Shown here: piece by piece, positions 9,841-21,834 of the stretch
Layout: each line of letters starts with the position of its first letter
Position numbering within the stretch: the first letter of the stretch is position 1
NCBI GenBank assembly: GCA_023667095.1
Contig: JAMPAT010000012.1
Span: 1-64,000 of the forward strand
Direction of reading: 5' to 3'
Length of the DNA stretch: 64,000 bases
DNA from: Bacteroidales bacterium
GTDB lineage: Bacteria > Bacteroidota > Bacteroidia > Bacteroidales > UBA932
Translations under genes and position numbers: made by a program
Notes under the pieces: generated by a model
Database searches by the model: none
Seen by the model: the letters and a program-made list of their open reading frames with translations, nothing else
Told to the model about the DNA's origin: nothing

Positions 9841-11004
9841 TTATTTGAATTTATATTCATGCCACCATGTTCCGGCAGGATTGTCCCCGTTCAGGTACAG
9901 ATAGCAGTCCAGTTTTCTTCCGCAGTCGCTGACCAGGAAATTATAGGTCTTGTCCCAGTCCACATTGCCGATGGTCTCCTTCGTATAGAAGTTCACTTTC
10001 AGGTAGTCGGTGGTATAGGAAGTGCCGAGACCTGCCTGTGTGCCGAGATACAGCTTGCTGCCGTCACCGAGAGTCGCATTGAAACGGTGCCTTGTGTCAT
10101 TGGCGGAATTGTCTGATACGGTATTGGCATAGTTGAGAAGCTCCCAAACGCCATTCCCGACATAAGTCATTGTCTCATTCGCAGTTGTCATCTTGTTGTC
10201 AGCGTATGCCGCAGCATAGAACTCAACTTTCGAGACAGTATTGTACGACCATGTCATCACGCCGAAATCTATTTTCAGCCAATAGATTGCCTCAGCCGGC
10301 ATCCTGCATGTCACCGGAGTATCCGAATATTCAACAGTACCGTTGCCGTTCAGGCTATAGTAGCGTCCAAGTTCGTCAGATATGGTAAAGTCTGTACTTC
10401 CCTTTATCCTCGTGAAACATTCGAAGTTGCCTTCAGTGGCAGGGACATTGTCAATGCCGCGTGAGACCGTCATCCCTATTCCCTTTTCCGGCTGCTCGAC
10501 AGCCTCGCCTTTCAACTGTACGTTCTGTGGAAGCGGCTCCATTGAGTTCATCGTAGTGACAACAAGGGTCCTTGCCTCTGAATATACGCTTCCATAGAGG
10601 CCCTTTGACGCCTTGGCAGTCCATTTGACAACACCTGTCTCACGGCGTCCTATCCCTGCTGCCCTTGCCGCCACGTTGAGATTCTTGGAAGAAAGGCTCA
10701 GACAGGGCTTCGAGCCATTGAGCTGGCCTGCAAACACAGCCACAGGTGAAGAGAAGTCCCCGTCCTCCCTGTCTATCAGCAGTTCGTATGAAATATACCC
10801 GTTGTCGTGAGCCATGGAAGGTGCCCACTGGAAATCCACATCTGCACCACGTGCAAGGTCTATTTCAGCAGCTTCTGCAGGCAGATACAGTTCATCGCCA
10901 GGCTGCACGTCATAGTTGATCTGGCGTCCCTCCGGCATACACCCTGCAAGCAGGACTGCAGCCGCATATACCATGACAGTTGTATTAAGCAATATGGTTC
11001 TCAT
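9841..11004 (-). CDS. SusE-like surface glycan-binding lipoprotein (first)
   Basis: A 387-residue lipoprotein (LLAGC lipobox). The N-terminal beta-sandwich holds DREDGDFSSPVAVF; the C-terminal half has AIYWLKIDF, MTYVGNGVWELL, HRFN and ends WWHEYKFK, comparable to the end of the SusF-like protein. The position directly after susD is the usual place for SusE-type genes. It likely helps load the PUL glycan on the SusCD complex. It is a paralogue of the gene at 7386-8561. Confidence 0.82.
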   Translation of the reverse strand: MRTILLNTTVMVYAAAVLLAGCMPEGRQINYDVQPGDELYLPAEAAEIDLARGADVDFQWAPSMAHDNGYISYELLIDREDGDFSSPVAVFAGQLNGSKPCLSLSSKNLNVAARAAGIGRRETGVVKWTAKASKGLYGSVYSEARTLVVTTMNSMEPLPQNVQLKGEAVEQPEKGIGMTVSRGIDNVPATEGNFECFTRIKGSTDFTISDELGRYYSLNGNGTVEYSDTPVTCRMPAEAIYWLKIDFGVMTWSYNTVSKVEFYAAAYADNKMTTANETMTYVGNGVWELLNYANTVSDNSANDTRHRFNATLGDGSKLYLGTQAGLGTSYTTDYLKVNFYTKETIGNVDWDKTYNFLVSDCGRKLDCYLYLNGDNPAGTWWHEYKFK

Positions 11005-11030
11005 ATATCTTTATCTTTTATCGGTTGGAC

Positions 11031-12686
11031 CTACCAGCCAGGATTCTGTGTAAGATTGCTGTTCTTGTCCCTTTCGCCCTGAGGCACAGGGAACCAGTAT
11101 TTCATATTGTATGAAGCAGGGCACTGTATATTGCTGCCGTTGTCAAGGAACGGGGCGCCTATTGCCCTTGACATCAGGAACGGCGCACCTGTAGACTTGA
11201 TCGCAGGTGTATCCATGGCAGCCCAGCGGCGGAGGTCAAAGCAGCGACGTCCCTCAAGGGCGAGCTCACAGCGGCGTTCGTCACGTATGGTCTGGCGAAG
11301 GTCGCCTGCCCCCGGCCAGCTGCAATAGTCATTGCTGAATCCTGCCCTCCTGCGAATCGGTGCCATTGTGGCATTCCATACGGACTCGGTCATCGCACCT
11401 GTCTCATACATTGACTCGGCATACATCAGCAGGACATCTGCGTACCTCATCTCCATAAGTGGCTTGTAAGATCCTCCACCCGAACCGATGGTCTCTGGAG
11501 CATAGTTCTTTATGTTGTAATATCCTGTCATTGTCCTGTCCTGGGAGCCGTTGTAGGAGTCATTGAGTGCCGCATCATTCCTCTGGGCCACCTCCTCATC
11601 CGAAGGGTTTGTCCAGCAGGTATATGTACCCTTGCCGACACCCTCTGAGCCTATGATTTTGCAGGCCTTTGCCTCCGGGATACGGATTGTGCATCCATTG
11701 TATGCGATTGTGGCATAGAAACGGAGGTCACGGCCCTCATAGTCTGTGTCAGCCGCAACAGAGCCGTCGACTTTCCTGTAGCAGTTCACAAGTTCCTGTG
11801 TAGGGGAAAATGCGACAATCGCACCTGAACCGATAGACTGAGGAATCCTTGTGCCTGTGTCCCAGCTCCTCTTTATATTGTCAACCCCGCCTTCGTATGC
11901 GAACTCAATGTTCATGATGGACTCCGGACCGTAATGTCCGCTGACAAAGAGGTCTTCATAGCTGGCCGCGAGTGCGTATGTGCCGTACTCAGTGCCGTTG
12001 ACAAGCTTTTCACATTCCTTTGCACAGTTCTCAAAGTCATTGTCAAGGAGATATGCCCTTGCATTCAGGGCCACTGCAGTTCCGCAAGTGAAACGCCCGT
12101 TCTCAGATGCGGAAAGTTCCGTATTCCTGGGAAGTATGTGTGAGACCTCCTCAAGCTCTGAATGGATAAAAGCCTTGATTACGTCCGCGCTTGTACGGGC
12201 TATTACCTTTGACTCCGGAAGAGTAGGGTTGCTGGTAAGGAAAGGGACATCGCCGAACCATGTTGTCAGCCTCATGTATGTAAAGGCCCTCATGAGCCTC
12301 AGTTCAGCCACGATCCTCGACTTGACATTTTCAGGAAGGTTCATCCTGTCCTTGTTGTCAAGCGCAGTGTGGATTGTACGGAGTTCCTGGTAGCACTGGT
12401 TCCACTCCGAAGAGAAGCGTCCGCCGTTGGTTGTGGCAAGGCCTGTTGCCAACTCAGTGGAATTTGTTGTGTGGCGGCTTCCGTACACATCATCCGAAAG
12501 GATGTTGTTGCCGAAATACATGTCTGCATTCCAGCACTGGTTGTATCCGAGGTACAGTGCAGCCATACAGTTTTCCTCATAGTTCCAGAATGTTGCATCC
12601 GAATATGAGTTTGTCGGGAACTGCTCTATCCCCACGCAGCTGACCAGCCCCAGCAGAAAGATTAGAAATATATTGTTGCGTTTCAT
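11031..12686 (-). CDS. SusD/RagB family nutrient-binding lipoprotein
   Basis: A 551-residue lipoprotein (LVSC lipobox, Cys17) that forms the lid of a SusCD importer in the outer membrane. Family features: an early FPTNSYSDATFW segment, the TPR-like helical part with LRLMRAFTYMRLTTWFGDVPFL, PLMEMRYADVLLMYAESM, and the C-terminal RDERRCELALEGRRCFDLRRW motif, with a terminal WFPVPQGERDKNSNLTQNPGW-like ending typical of SusD. It starts 12 bases after the susC stop. Confidence 0.95.
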   Translation of the reverse strand: MKRNNIFLIFLLGLVSCVGIEQFPTNSYSDATFWNYEENCMAALYLGYNQCWNADMYFGNNILSDDVYGSRHTTNSTELATGLATTNGGRFSSEWNQCYQELRTIHTALDNKDRMNLPENVKSRIVAELRLMRAFTYMRLTTWFGDVPFLTSNPTLPESKVIARTSADVIKAFIHSELEEVSHILPRNTELSASENGRFTCGTAVALNARAYLLDNDFENCAKECEKLVNGTEYGTYALAASYEDLFVSGHYGPESIMNIEFAYEGGVDNIKRSWDTGTRIPQSIGSGAIVAFSPTQELVNCYRKVDGSVAADTDYEGRDLRFYATIAYNGCTIRIPEAKACKIIGSEGVGKGTYTCWTNPSDEEVAQRNDAALNDSYNGSQDRTMTGYYNIKNYAPETIGSGGGSYKPLMEMRYADVLLMYAESMYETGAMTESVWNATMAPIRRRAGFSNDYCSWPGAGDLRQTIRDERRCELALEGRRCFDLRRWAAMDTPAIKSTGAPFLMSRAIGAPFLDNGSNIQCPASYNMKYWFPVPQGERDKNSNLTQNPGW

Positions 12687-12698
12687 AAACTTGTCTTT

Positions 12699-15600
12699 TT
12701 AAAAGGTCAGATTGATTCCTCCACCCCAGTAGCGCAGGGTAGGATAGTTCCTGACTGAGTTTGCACCGCCACGGCTCATATTGCTGCCGAATTCGGTTGT
12801 CTCAGGGTCCACAAAGCCATATTTTGTGAATGTCAGAGGATTCTGTGCATCGACATATATCCTGAGGCTCTTGCAGGCAAATTTCCGGGTCCATTTCCTT
12901 GGAAGGGTATAGCCTATCTGGATGTTCTTCACCCTCAGGTATGCACCGTCAATCATATTGATTTCAGAGCCAGGCTGTCCCCAGTTGTTTGATGTGCTGA
13001 CAGAACCGTGTGCAGAAAGACGTGGCCACAGCGCATCAGTGTTGTCCGCTGTCCAGTAGTCGAGCTGGTGCTCGTACATTGTCAGTCCGTAGTCAGAATG
13101 GAACGGCTGGAACAATTCACCCCTGATTGCATTTGTCCTTTTCAGGACGCCCTGGAGCATAATGCTGAAATCCAGTCCCTTCCAGTTGAAGCTATAGTTG
13201 AATCCGAATGTGTAGCGAGGGAAGCCGTATCCTAAATATGTACGGTCATTGATGTCGATTACACCGTCATTGTTGATATCCACATAGCGCACATCTCCCG
13301 GACGGAGCTGCGAGCGGTCGATAGTGGACGGGATTGCTGCCTCCTGGATTTCCTCATATCCCGAGAAATATCCTGCTACCTTATATCCATAGTATGAATT
13401 GAGAGGAAGTCCCTCCTGGATAAGCACAGTGACACCATCATTGGATGATATCGCAGGAGTTCCGTATTTCACGACCTTGTTCATTGAGTCTGCGAGGTTA
13501 AGGGAGAATGTGTGGTTCCAGTCCTTGCGTGAAAGGTTGTAGGTCAGTGTCAGCTCCCATCCCTGGTTGTCAAGGACTCCCCTGTTCTCCTTTGCGATGC
13601 TTGCACCGAATACTCCAGGAACGATTGCAGGAAGGAGGATGTCAGATGTCCTCTTGTAGAAATAGTCGAAATTGACATTGAATGAATTCTTGAAGAAAGA
13701 CGCATCGACACCGATGTTGAATGTCTTTGACTTCTCCCATGTAAGGGCCTCATTTCCCATCGTGAACATAAGCCCCGGCACTGATGAGCCGTTGAAGCCG
13801 TATGCGTCAAGCCATATTCCGTATGTGGTCATGAAGTCATACAGTCCGACATCCTGCTGGTTTCCGTTTACACCGTATGAAGCTCGGACCTTAAGGTCAC
13901 CGACCTTGTACCTGTAGTCTTTCATGAAGCTCTCCTGGGATATACGCCAGCCGGCAGAAACGGCAGGAAAGAATCCTCCGTTGCGCACTTTCAGGAATTT
14001 CGAAGACATGTCATAACGCGCTGTAAACTCGACATAATATCTCTCATCGTAGGAGTAGCCGACCCTTCCGAAATATGACTGGAGGGCAGAACGAGTATTG
14101 TCCTGGGTTGAAAGGGACGTGCCGCTGTCAACTGTGATTGTCCCGTCAGTAGGCTGGTTAAGGTCATTGAGATACCTCTTCGATGCACTTACAGAATAAT
14201 GTTTCCTCGACTCCTGTGACCATCCGAGAAGTGCAGTGACATTGTGCTTTCCCGCAAATGTACGGTTAAAGTCCAGCAGCACCTGGCCATTGAGATATGT
14301 ATCCTTTGCCACCCAGTCATCCGCTGGATTGGTTGTGCTTCCCGAAAGTACGGCAGAAGACGGATCTGCCCACGTGGCACCATTGTCTGTCGCCACATAG
14401 TATGTCATATGGTCGGAGAAACGGTGCTCATTGCGTGATTCCGCACTGAGGACCCCACGGAGCTTCAGCCCCTTGATAATCTCGAACTCGGCATTGAACG
14501 TACCGCTGACATATTCATTGTCATATTTGTTGTAGCCCCCCCCCGACGAGTTTTGCGAGCACTGCTCCAGAGCCGCCGTATTTGTAGTTATTGGCATAGA
14601 AGATACCGTTGTCATCCATTGTACGGAAGAAATGGTACGTAGGGAACCGTGCAAGGTCAGCGAAAAGGAAGCCGTCAGTCGTAGGGGACTTTATCTCGGA
14701 CCTTGTGTAGTTCACGTTGGCCCCGACCTTGAAGCGTCCCCACTCCGTCGTTATGTTGGAACGTACATTATATCTCTGTTTTCCGTAGTCCGGGCCGATA
14801 TAGTTGGACTCCTGGTCGAAATATCCGGCAGATACCATATAGGTAGTGTGCTTGGTTCCGCCCGATACGCTGACGTTGTAGTTCTGCTGGAGCGCAGTCT
14901 TCATCGCCTGGCGGACAAAAGGCTCGCAATCACCATTTTCGTACATGTCCTGGATTTCAGCAGCTGTGAAGATAGGGTCACGTCCGGAATTGACAAGGGC
15001 CTCATTCCTGAGGATCGAGTTCATATAGGAAGGTACAGGATCCCATAGTATATGAGGGTCCTGTGCACCGAGCTGCGCACTGAACGAGATGCTCGGGGCC
15101 ACCTCCTTGCGTCCGGCCTTGGTCGTAATCAGGATGACACCGTTGGAAGAACGTGCACCGTAGATTGCTGCAGAGCCTGCATCCTTGAGGATATTGACAG
15201 ACTCAATGTCATTCGGATTGATGTCGTTCATCCTTGAAGCCTCTGCCTGAGGGACACCGTCTATCACGACAAGCGGGGAGTTGTTTCCCATTGTATTGAC
15301 TCCACGGATGGAAAGGTTCATCTGGTCTCCACCGGTAGGGTCATAGTTCCTTGTCTGGATGATAAGGTTTGCAGCTGTTCCCTGAAGTGCCTGCTGTATA
15401 TTGGCAACCGGCCTGTCAGCCAGGGCCTCCCTGCTTACTGTGGATACAGAGGAAATGATGTGACGCCTTGTTGTCGTACCATATCCGACAACGACTACTT
15501 CATCAAGATAGCTCGTATCTTCAAGAAGCGTCACAGAGATTTCTGACCTTGAGCCGATGTGCTCGACTGCAGTCTTATATCCGAGACAGCTGAATTCAAG

Positions 15601-15846
15601 GTTGTCGGTATTCTTGATACCCTTGAGAATCCATGTACCGTCAGCTCCGGTAGAAGTACCGTTGAAAGTCCCTTCAACAAGCACCGAGACACCGGCCAAC
15701 GGCTGACCATTCTCATCGACAACCCTACCGCTCACCGGCTTTGTACCGGACTGTCCGAAAAGGTCAGACATTCCCGCACATGCCAGACAACACAGCAATG
15801 CGAGAGAATATTTCACGGCATTGCTTAGAATCGTTTTTTTGATCAT
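12699..15846 (-). pseudogene. SusC-type TonB-dependent receptor, split by a frameshift in a G tract
   Basis: Outer-membrane importer of the PUL. The 5' part (15846 to about 14521) encodes a signal peptide, a carboxypeptidase-D-like domain, the TonB box DEVVVVGYG and the plug (NPNDIESVNILKDAGSAAIYG). That frame ends at a TGA just past a run of nine G (coding strand; 14536-14544). The 3' part (from about 14535 to 12699) continues in another frame as the barrel with SusC hallmarks such as VDINNDGVID and a terminal F. With eight G the two join as LVGGGYNKYDNEY into a normal receptor of 1,048 residues. No other damage is visible. It may be a phase-variable gene in its off state, a true lesion, or a homopolymer sequencing error. 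Confidence 0.85.
14536..14544 (-). repeat. 9-base G homopolymer inside susC
   Basis: Nine consecutive C on the plus strand (G in susC) sit exactly where the two susC reading frames meet. One base fewer restores a single frame; so would two more. Homopolymer G/C tracts are classical slippage sites. Confidence 0.95.
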
Positions 15847-15877
15847 AGCGTGGTTACTAGTTAATTGTTCAATGGCA

Positions 15878-15905
15878 CAAAGTTATTTCCATTAATATAC
15901 AACAA
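15878..15905 (-). promoter_or_regulatory. Probable susC promoter
   Basis: On the minus strand TAACTTTG (15885-15878) fits the Bacteroidetes -7 box TAnnTTTG, and a TTG lies 17 bases upstream (15905-15903). The box is about 32 bases upstream of the susC ATG in the 150-bp gap shared with the divergent regulator. No plus-strand box of equal quality was found for the regulator. Confidence 0.6.
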
Positions 15906-15996
15906 TGTACGATTTTGTGCATTTTTAGTGCAGTTACATACTTTTTCATGTTTTTACAGACAAAAACCATTAAATTCGCTCCAAAATAGTACGAAT

Positions 15997-18900
15997 ATGA
16001 AATTTCCAGGCATATTTATCCGTTTTTTCGCAAGTACGATATCTGTACTGTCATGCCAATTGCTCATTGCAGGCAACCTGCGCACCATATCCAGCAAGGA
16101 AGGCATAAGCAACAATTCCGTACTTTGCATCAACCAGGATCCGGACGGATATGTCTGGCTCGGGACATGCGAGGGGCTGAATATATGGGACGGATATTCA
16201 ATGCAGGCATATCCGCAGGCAGGAAGCGGGATGAAGCAGCTCTCCGGAAACCTTATCGAGAAGATTCTGCCGACAGAGGACGGATACTGGTGGATCAGGA
16301 CAAACTATGGTCTTGACCTGATGGACAAGAGCAAGGTAATCGAGCAGCACAATGAATTCCAGGGGACATATTTCCTTATAAGTACAGAAAGATCCAGGAC
16401 AATAGTGATTACTCAGTCCAACAATCTGTACGGATACAATGCATCCTCATCGTCATTCCAGGAAATAGACATGCCCTCGCCGCTGTCTTTCAACAAATTC
16501 ATAACCGCATGGACTGGAGGCAGCGACATCTGCCTCATGCTGAGGGACGGGATCTACAGGACCCACTATTCTGCCCCTGGCGAAGGGAAGGCATGCAGGA
16601 TGGAAACCCCGGAACCGGTAGTCCCCATGGAGATTGACTATGCCTTTGCGGACAATGATGAAGCGATTGTCATTGACAGGAAAGGAATCCTGTACACATT
16701 CAACCCACACACAGAGATACTTGAATACATCGCGGACATAAGTTCCGAAATCAGACGATATGGAAAGGTTTCGTATGCAATAAGATACGGGCATGATTTT
16801 CTCGTCTCGTTCCTGTTTGACGGAGTGACGAAGCTTCACCACGAACCGGAAAGCCCGAAGAAATATTCCATGGAGCGTCTTGCGATAAACTGCGGAGTGT
16901 TCTACCTGATGAAAGACAGCAGGCAGGACATTGTCTGGATCGGAAGCGACGGCCAGGGACTGTTCATGTATGCAAATGATGAACTGTCATTCAATTCCTA
17001 CAGCTTTGACAAGCTTCCCTGCAATCTGTCAAAACCAGTCAGGAGTCTCCTCCTTGATTCAGGGGGCACACTGAGGGTAGCGACCAAGGGAGAAGGGATT
17101 GTAATGATTCCTGACTTCTCAACAGCAGGAAGGCTGACAGGGATAGCCCATGTCAACAGCATGTCAGGCCTTGCTGACAATGCTGTATTCGCCATGGAAG
17201 AGAGCCGCCGAGGACTCATATGGATAGGTTCCGAAGGATATGGACTCAATTACCAGGGATTGACAGGGACAAGTGTCCACACACTCGGAGGAAATGTCCC
17301 TCCTGACTTGAGATACATCCATTCACTGCACGAGAGTGACAATGAAACCCTCTGGGCAGCGACTGTAGGATGCGGGGTATTCAGGCTTACCATCGCTGAC
17401 AGGGACGGCACACCGTACATCAAGGAGTGGAAAAAACTGGATTTCGGGAAAGAGATGGAGAACAAGGATTTCTTCTTCACCATGTTTGCAGATACGGACG
17501 GCACAATATGGATAGGCAACAGAGGAGGAGGACTTGTCCACTATTTTCCGGAGACGGACAGCTATACCATAACCAAATTCAATGATTCAAGGGCAGAGAT
17601 AGCCAATGATGTATGGTCTATCCTCAGGGCAGGAGACGGAAAGCTATGGATAGGGACGAGCTGGGGGCTGCTGAACCTTGACAGTGACGGCTCTGTACAC
17701 GAGACCCCTATACGCAACATAATCCACGGCATACTTGAAGACAGCAGGGGCAGGCTGTACCTCACGACCAACAGCGGACTGATAAGGTACGAGCCGGCAA
17801 CATCTTCGTATGCAAGATACGGGTATTCATATGGAATAGACATCATAGAATACAGCGACGGGGCGGCATACCATGACACTCAAAGCGGCATTATGTTCTT
17901 TGGAGGCACAAACGGCTTTGTCACAATGGAGCAGACAAGATATGTGGCCGAGCCATACAGTCCCGAGCTGACTTTCAGAAGCGTACAGATAAATGACAGG
18001 AAGGTACCGTTTGAAGATGCCGTACGCAAGGACGGACGGCTTGTCATAAGGCCTGATGAAAGGCTGTATGAGCTTCATGTGACAGCCATCGACTACATCA
18101 ATTGCAGCAATTACGTCTACCTATACAACCTGAAAGGCTCCGACGACCACTGGTTCGAGTCCTCGCCTGACATAAATTTCGGGGAGAAGCATCCTGGAAG
18201 ATATACATTGAATGTAAGGTACAGAAACATCATAACCGGTGAGACAAGCCCAGTCAAGTCCATAAGGATAGTAATCCGCGCACCATGGTACAGCTGCACA
18301 TTTGCAAAATGCATCTATGCACTGCTGTCATTGATGTTCATTGCCATGACAGGAATGTACTTCTACAGGAGACGCAGACAGAAAAGGCAGAGCATAATGG
18401 AGAGAATCGAGGCAAGGCGCAAGGAAGAGACCCTTGACTCAAAGCTGCATCTTATGGAAAACCTTGCCCAGCAGATGGCTGTCCCGGTCTCGATGATTTC
18501 AGTCCCGTGCCAGCAGATTCTGGAATACCAGCGTTCAGATGACTACATCAGAAGCCATTCAAGGAAAATTCTCCAGCAGAGTACAAAGCTCGGGCACATA
18601 ATACAGATGCTCCACAATTTCAGGGAATCCAATGAGCCGGGCAACCTGAATGTCAAGATCTTCTCTGTCACTGAATATATGGCTGAAATTGCAGAGAGCT
18701 ACATATCTTTTGCACAGTCGCATGGAATAAGCCTTGACATTGACATTCCGCGGGACCTCCTGTGGACAAGTGACCCGAGAAAAGTCTCCGCCATAACAGA
18801 CATGACGATGACAAACGCATTTCTCCATGTAGCAAGAAAAGGCAGGATTGCCCTGCGCATATCATCCGACGGCAATTTCCTGGACATAAAGGCCGACATA

Positions 18901-19995
18901 GAGGGGCATTGGCTCGAAAACGATGATTTCAAGAGGCTTACGGACAAATACGGGATAATGGAGGATTTCCAGAAAAAGAGCGAAGACGGGGAATCCTTCC
19001 AGGACGAAATGCGCCTCGCCGTATGTTTCAATTATGTGACAGGACTCGGCGGGACAATGACATACAGTCAGCAGGAGAGCAGTTTCTCATTCGGGATAAG
19101 GCTTCCTTCCCTGAAGATTTCATCTGATGCCACGGACAACGGAGGAGAGTCACCGAAAGACTATATGGAAGAAAGCCATATAATGGTGATAGATAAAGAC
19201 TCCATCCGCCAGTTTGAGACAATGTCAGACAGACAGTGCATGTTCATACTCGGCTCAGACACAGGAATCATAAATTCAATTGCGGACATGTTCTCCGAAG
19301 AATACAATATCAAGACATTCAGAAAGCCTTCAGGATTCAGCGAAGAGATGCAGTCAGGACATCCGGACATTATCATCTGTGAGAATCTGCCTATGAGGGC
19401 CGACATAGACAGCCTGATGACATCCATAAAGGATGACAGGATAACAGTCAAGATTCCTGTCATATTGATTACAAGCCTGCAGCATGCAGATACCATGGCC
19501 GGCGAATATGCAGATTCCGTCCTTACCCTCCCTATCAATGTCAAGGCCCTGAAATCCACCGTAAAGCAGAGCCTCAACAGGATAAGTTCCCTGAAGGAAT
19601 ACTATAACTCCCCGGTGAGCACATACGTATTCAGCGAAGGCAAGATGCTCCACAGCGAGGACAAGCAGTTCCTTGAAAAGATATTCAAGATAATCAGCGA
19701 CAATATCTCTGACAGCGACATGACGACAGGCACCATAGCTGAACACATGGGAATGAGCCTCAGGAATCTCTACAGAAGGCTGAGCGGGATAATCAACATA
19801 ACACCGAGCAATATAATAAGGGAATACAGGCTGACATACGCTGAGCATCTGCTGACAAAGACCAAGCTTTCTGTCGATGAGATTATCTACAAGTCAGGAT
19901 TCAGCAACAGGGGCACATTCTTCAAGAACTTCTCAGCCAGATACGGATGCACTCCAAAGAACTACAGGAAGCAGAAGACAGAGGAATTTGAATAG
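15997..19995 (+). CDS. Hybrid two-component regulator with degenerate kinase and receiver
   Basis: PUL regulator, 1,332 residues, from the ATG at 15997, which gives a signal peptide; the frame is open further upstream but only from a TTG. Order: two-component propeller repeats (GYVWLGTCEGLNIW-type, about 25-690), a Y_Y_Y domain (about 690-755), one membrane segment (about 768-788), a HisKA/HATPase-like region (about 805-1035), a receiver (about 1080-1190) and an intact AraC-type DNA-binding domain (about 1230-1325). The H-box reads NLAQQMAVP, with Gln825 where the phosphorylated His should be. The ATP-lid glycine motifs are not visible. In the receiver the acceptor Asp is Glu1129 (IICENLP) and the conserved Lys is Leu1178 (LTLP). 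Family membership is clear; loss of phosphotransfer is inferred. Confidence 0.9.
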   Translation: MKFPGIFIRFFASTISVLSCQLLIAGNLRTISSKEGISNNSVLCINQDPDGYVWLGTCEGLNIWDGYSMQAYPQAGSGMKQLSGNLIEKILPTEDGYWWIRTNYGLDLMDKSKVIEQHNEFQGTYFLISTERSRTIVITQSNNLYGYNASSSSFQEIDMPSPLSFNKFITAWTGGSDICLMLRDGIYRTHYSAPGEGKACRMETPEPVVPMEIDYAFADNDEAIVIDRKGILYTFNPHTEILEYIADISSEIRRYGKVSYAIRYGHDFLVSFLFDGVTKLHHEPESPKKYSMERLAINCGVFYLMKDSRQDIVWIGSDGQGLFMYANDELSFNSYSFDKLPCNLSKPVRSLLLDSGGTLRVATKGEGIVMIPDFSTAGRLTGIAHVNSMSGLADNAVFAMEESRRGLIWIGSEGYGLNYQGLTGTSVHTLGGNVPPDLRYIHSLHESDNETLWAATVGCGVFRLTIADRDGTPYIKEWKKLDFGKEMENKDFFFTMFADTDGTIWIGNRGGGLVHYFPETDSYTITKFNDSRAEIANDVWSILRAGDGKLWIGTSWGLLNLDSDGSVHETPIRNIIHGILEDSRGRLYLTTNSGLIRYEPATSSYARYGYSYGIDIIEYSDGAAYHDTQSGIMFFGGTNGFVTMEQTRYVAEPYSPELTFRSVQINDRKVPFEDAVRKDGRLVIRPDERLYELHVTAIDYINCSNYVYLYNLKGSDDHWFESSPDINFGEKHPGRYTLNVRYRNIITGETSPVKSIRIVIRAPWYSCTFAKCIYALLSLMFIAMTGMYFYRRRRQKRQSIMERIEARRKEETLDSKLHLMENLAQQMAVPVSMISVPCQQILEYQRSDDYIRSHSRKILQQSTKLGHIIQMLHNFRESNEPGNLNVKIFSVTEYMAEIAESYISFAQSHGISLDIDIPRDLLWTSDPRKVSAITDMTMTNAFLHVARKGRIALRISSDGNFLDIKADIEGHWLENDDFKRLTDKYGIMEDFQKKSEDGESFQDEMRLAVCFNYVTGLGGTMTYSQQESSFSFGIRLPSLKISSDATDNGGESPKDYMEESHIMVIDKDSIRQFETMSDRQCMFILGSDTGIINSIADMFSEEYNIKTFRKPSGFSEEMQSGHPDIIICENLPMRADIDSLMTSIKDDRITVKIPVILITSLQHADTMAGEYADSVLTLPINVKALKSTVKQSLNRISSLKEYYNSPVSTYVFSEGKMLHSEDKQFLEKIFKIISDNISDSDMTTGTIAEHMGMSLRNLYRRLSGIINITPSNIIREYRLTYAEHLLTKTKLSVDEIIYKSGFSNRGTFFKNFSARYGCTPKNYRKQKTEEFE

Positions 19996-20057
19996 CCGGA
20001 CGCTGCTGCCAGCCGGCACCGCATACCTGCAAGATAAAGCCGATACGGGCATGCCAT

Positions 20058-20092
20058 AAAAAAGAGGCATACTCCAAATGAAGTACGCCCCT
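20058..20092 (-). terminator. Terminator of groES-groEL
   Basis: On the minus strand an 11-bp stem (arms 20082-20092 and 20063-20073, three G-U pairs) with an 8-9 base loop is followed by six T. It lies 25 bases past the groEL stop. Confidence 0.8.
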
Positions 20093-20116
20093 TGATATGC
20101 GGTCTTTATTTCAATA

Positions 20117-21757
<1,641 letters not shown>

Positions 21758-21834
21758 TTAATTTATTGCTTCAAATCCCTCTTCCATGTATGGCACAGCT
21801 GCCGTTCCAGGCCAGGAGGGATGAATCTGTCTTA

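Noticed and set aside
12699..14654. SusC C-terminal part as an independent gene starting at 14654
   Set aside because: The first codons of that frame overlap the intact upstream frame and are not receptor-like; the homology begins only at the G tract.
15865..15996. Longer N-terminus for the PUL regulator
   Set aside because: It starts with TTG and lacks a signal peptide; the ATG at 15997 gives one.
19995..20017. Terminator of the PUL regulator
   Set aside because: GCCGG/CCGGC is only a 5-bp stem without a T run.
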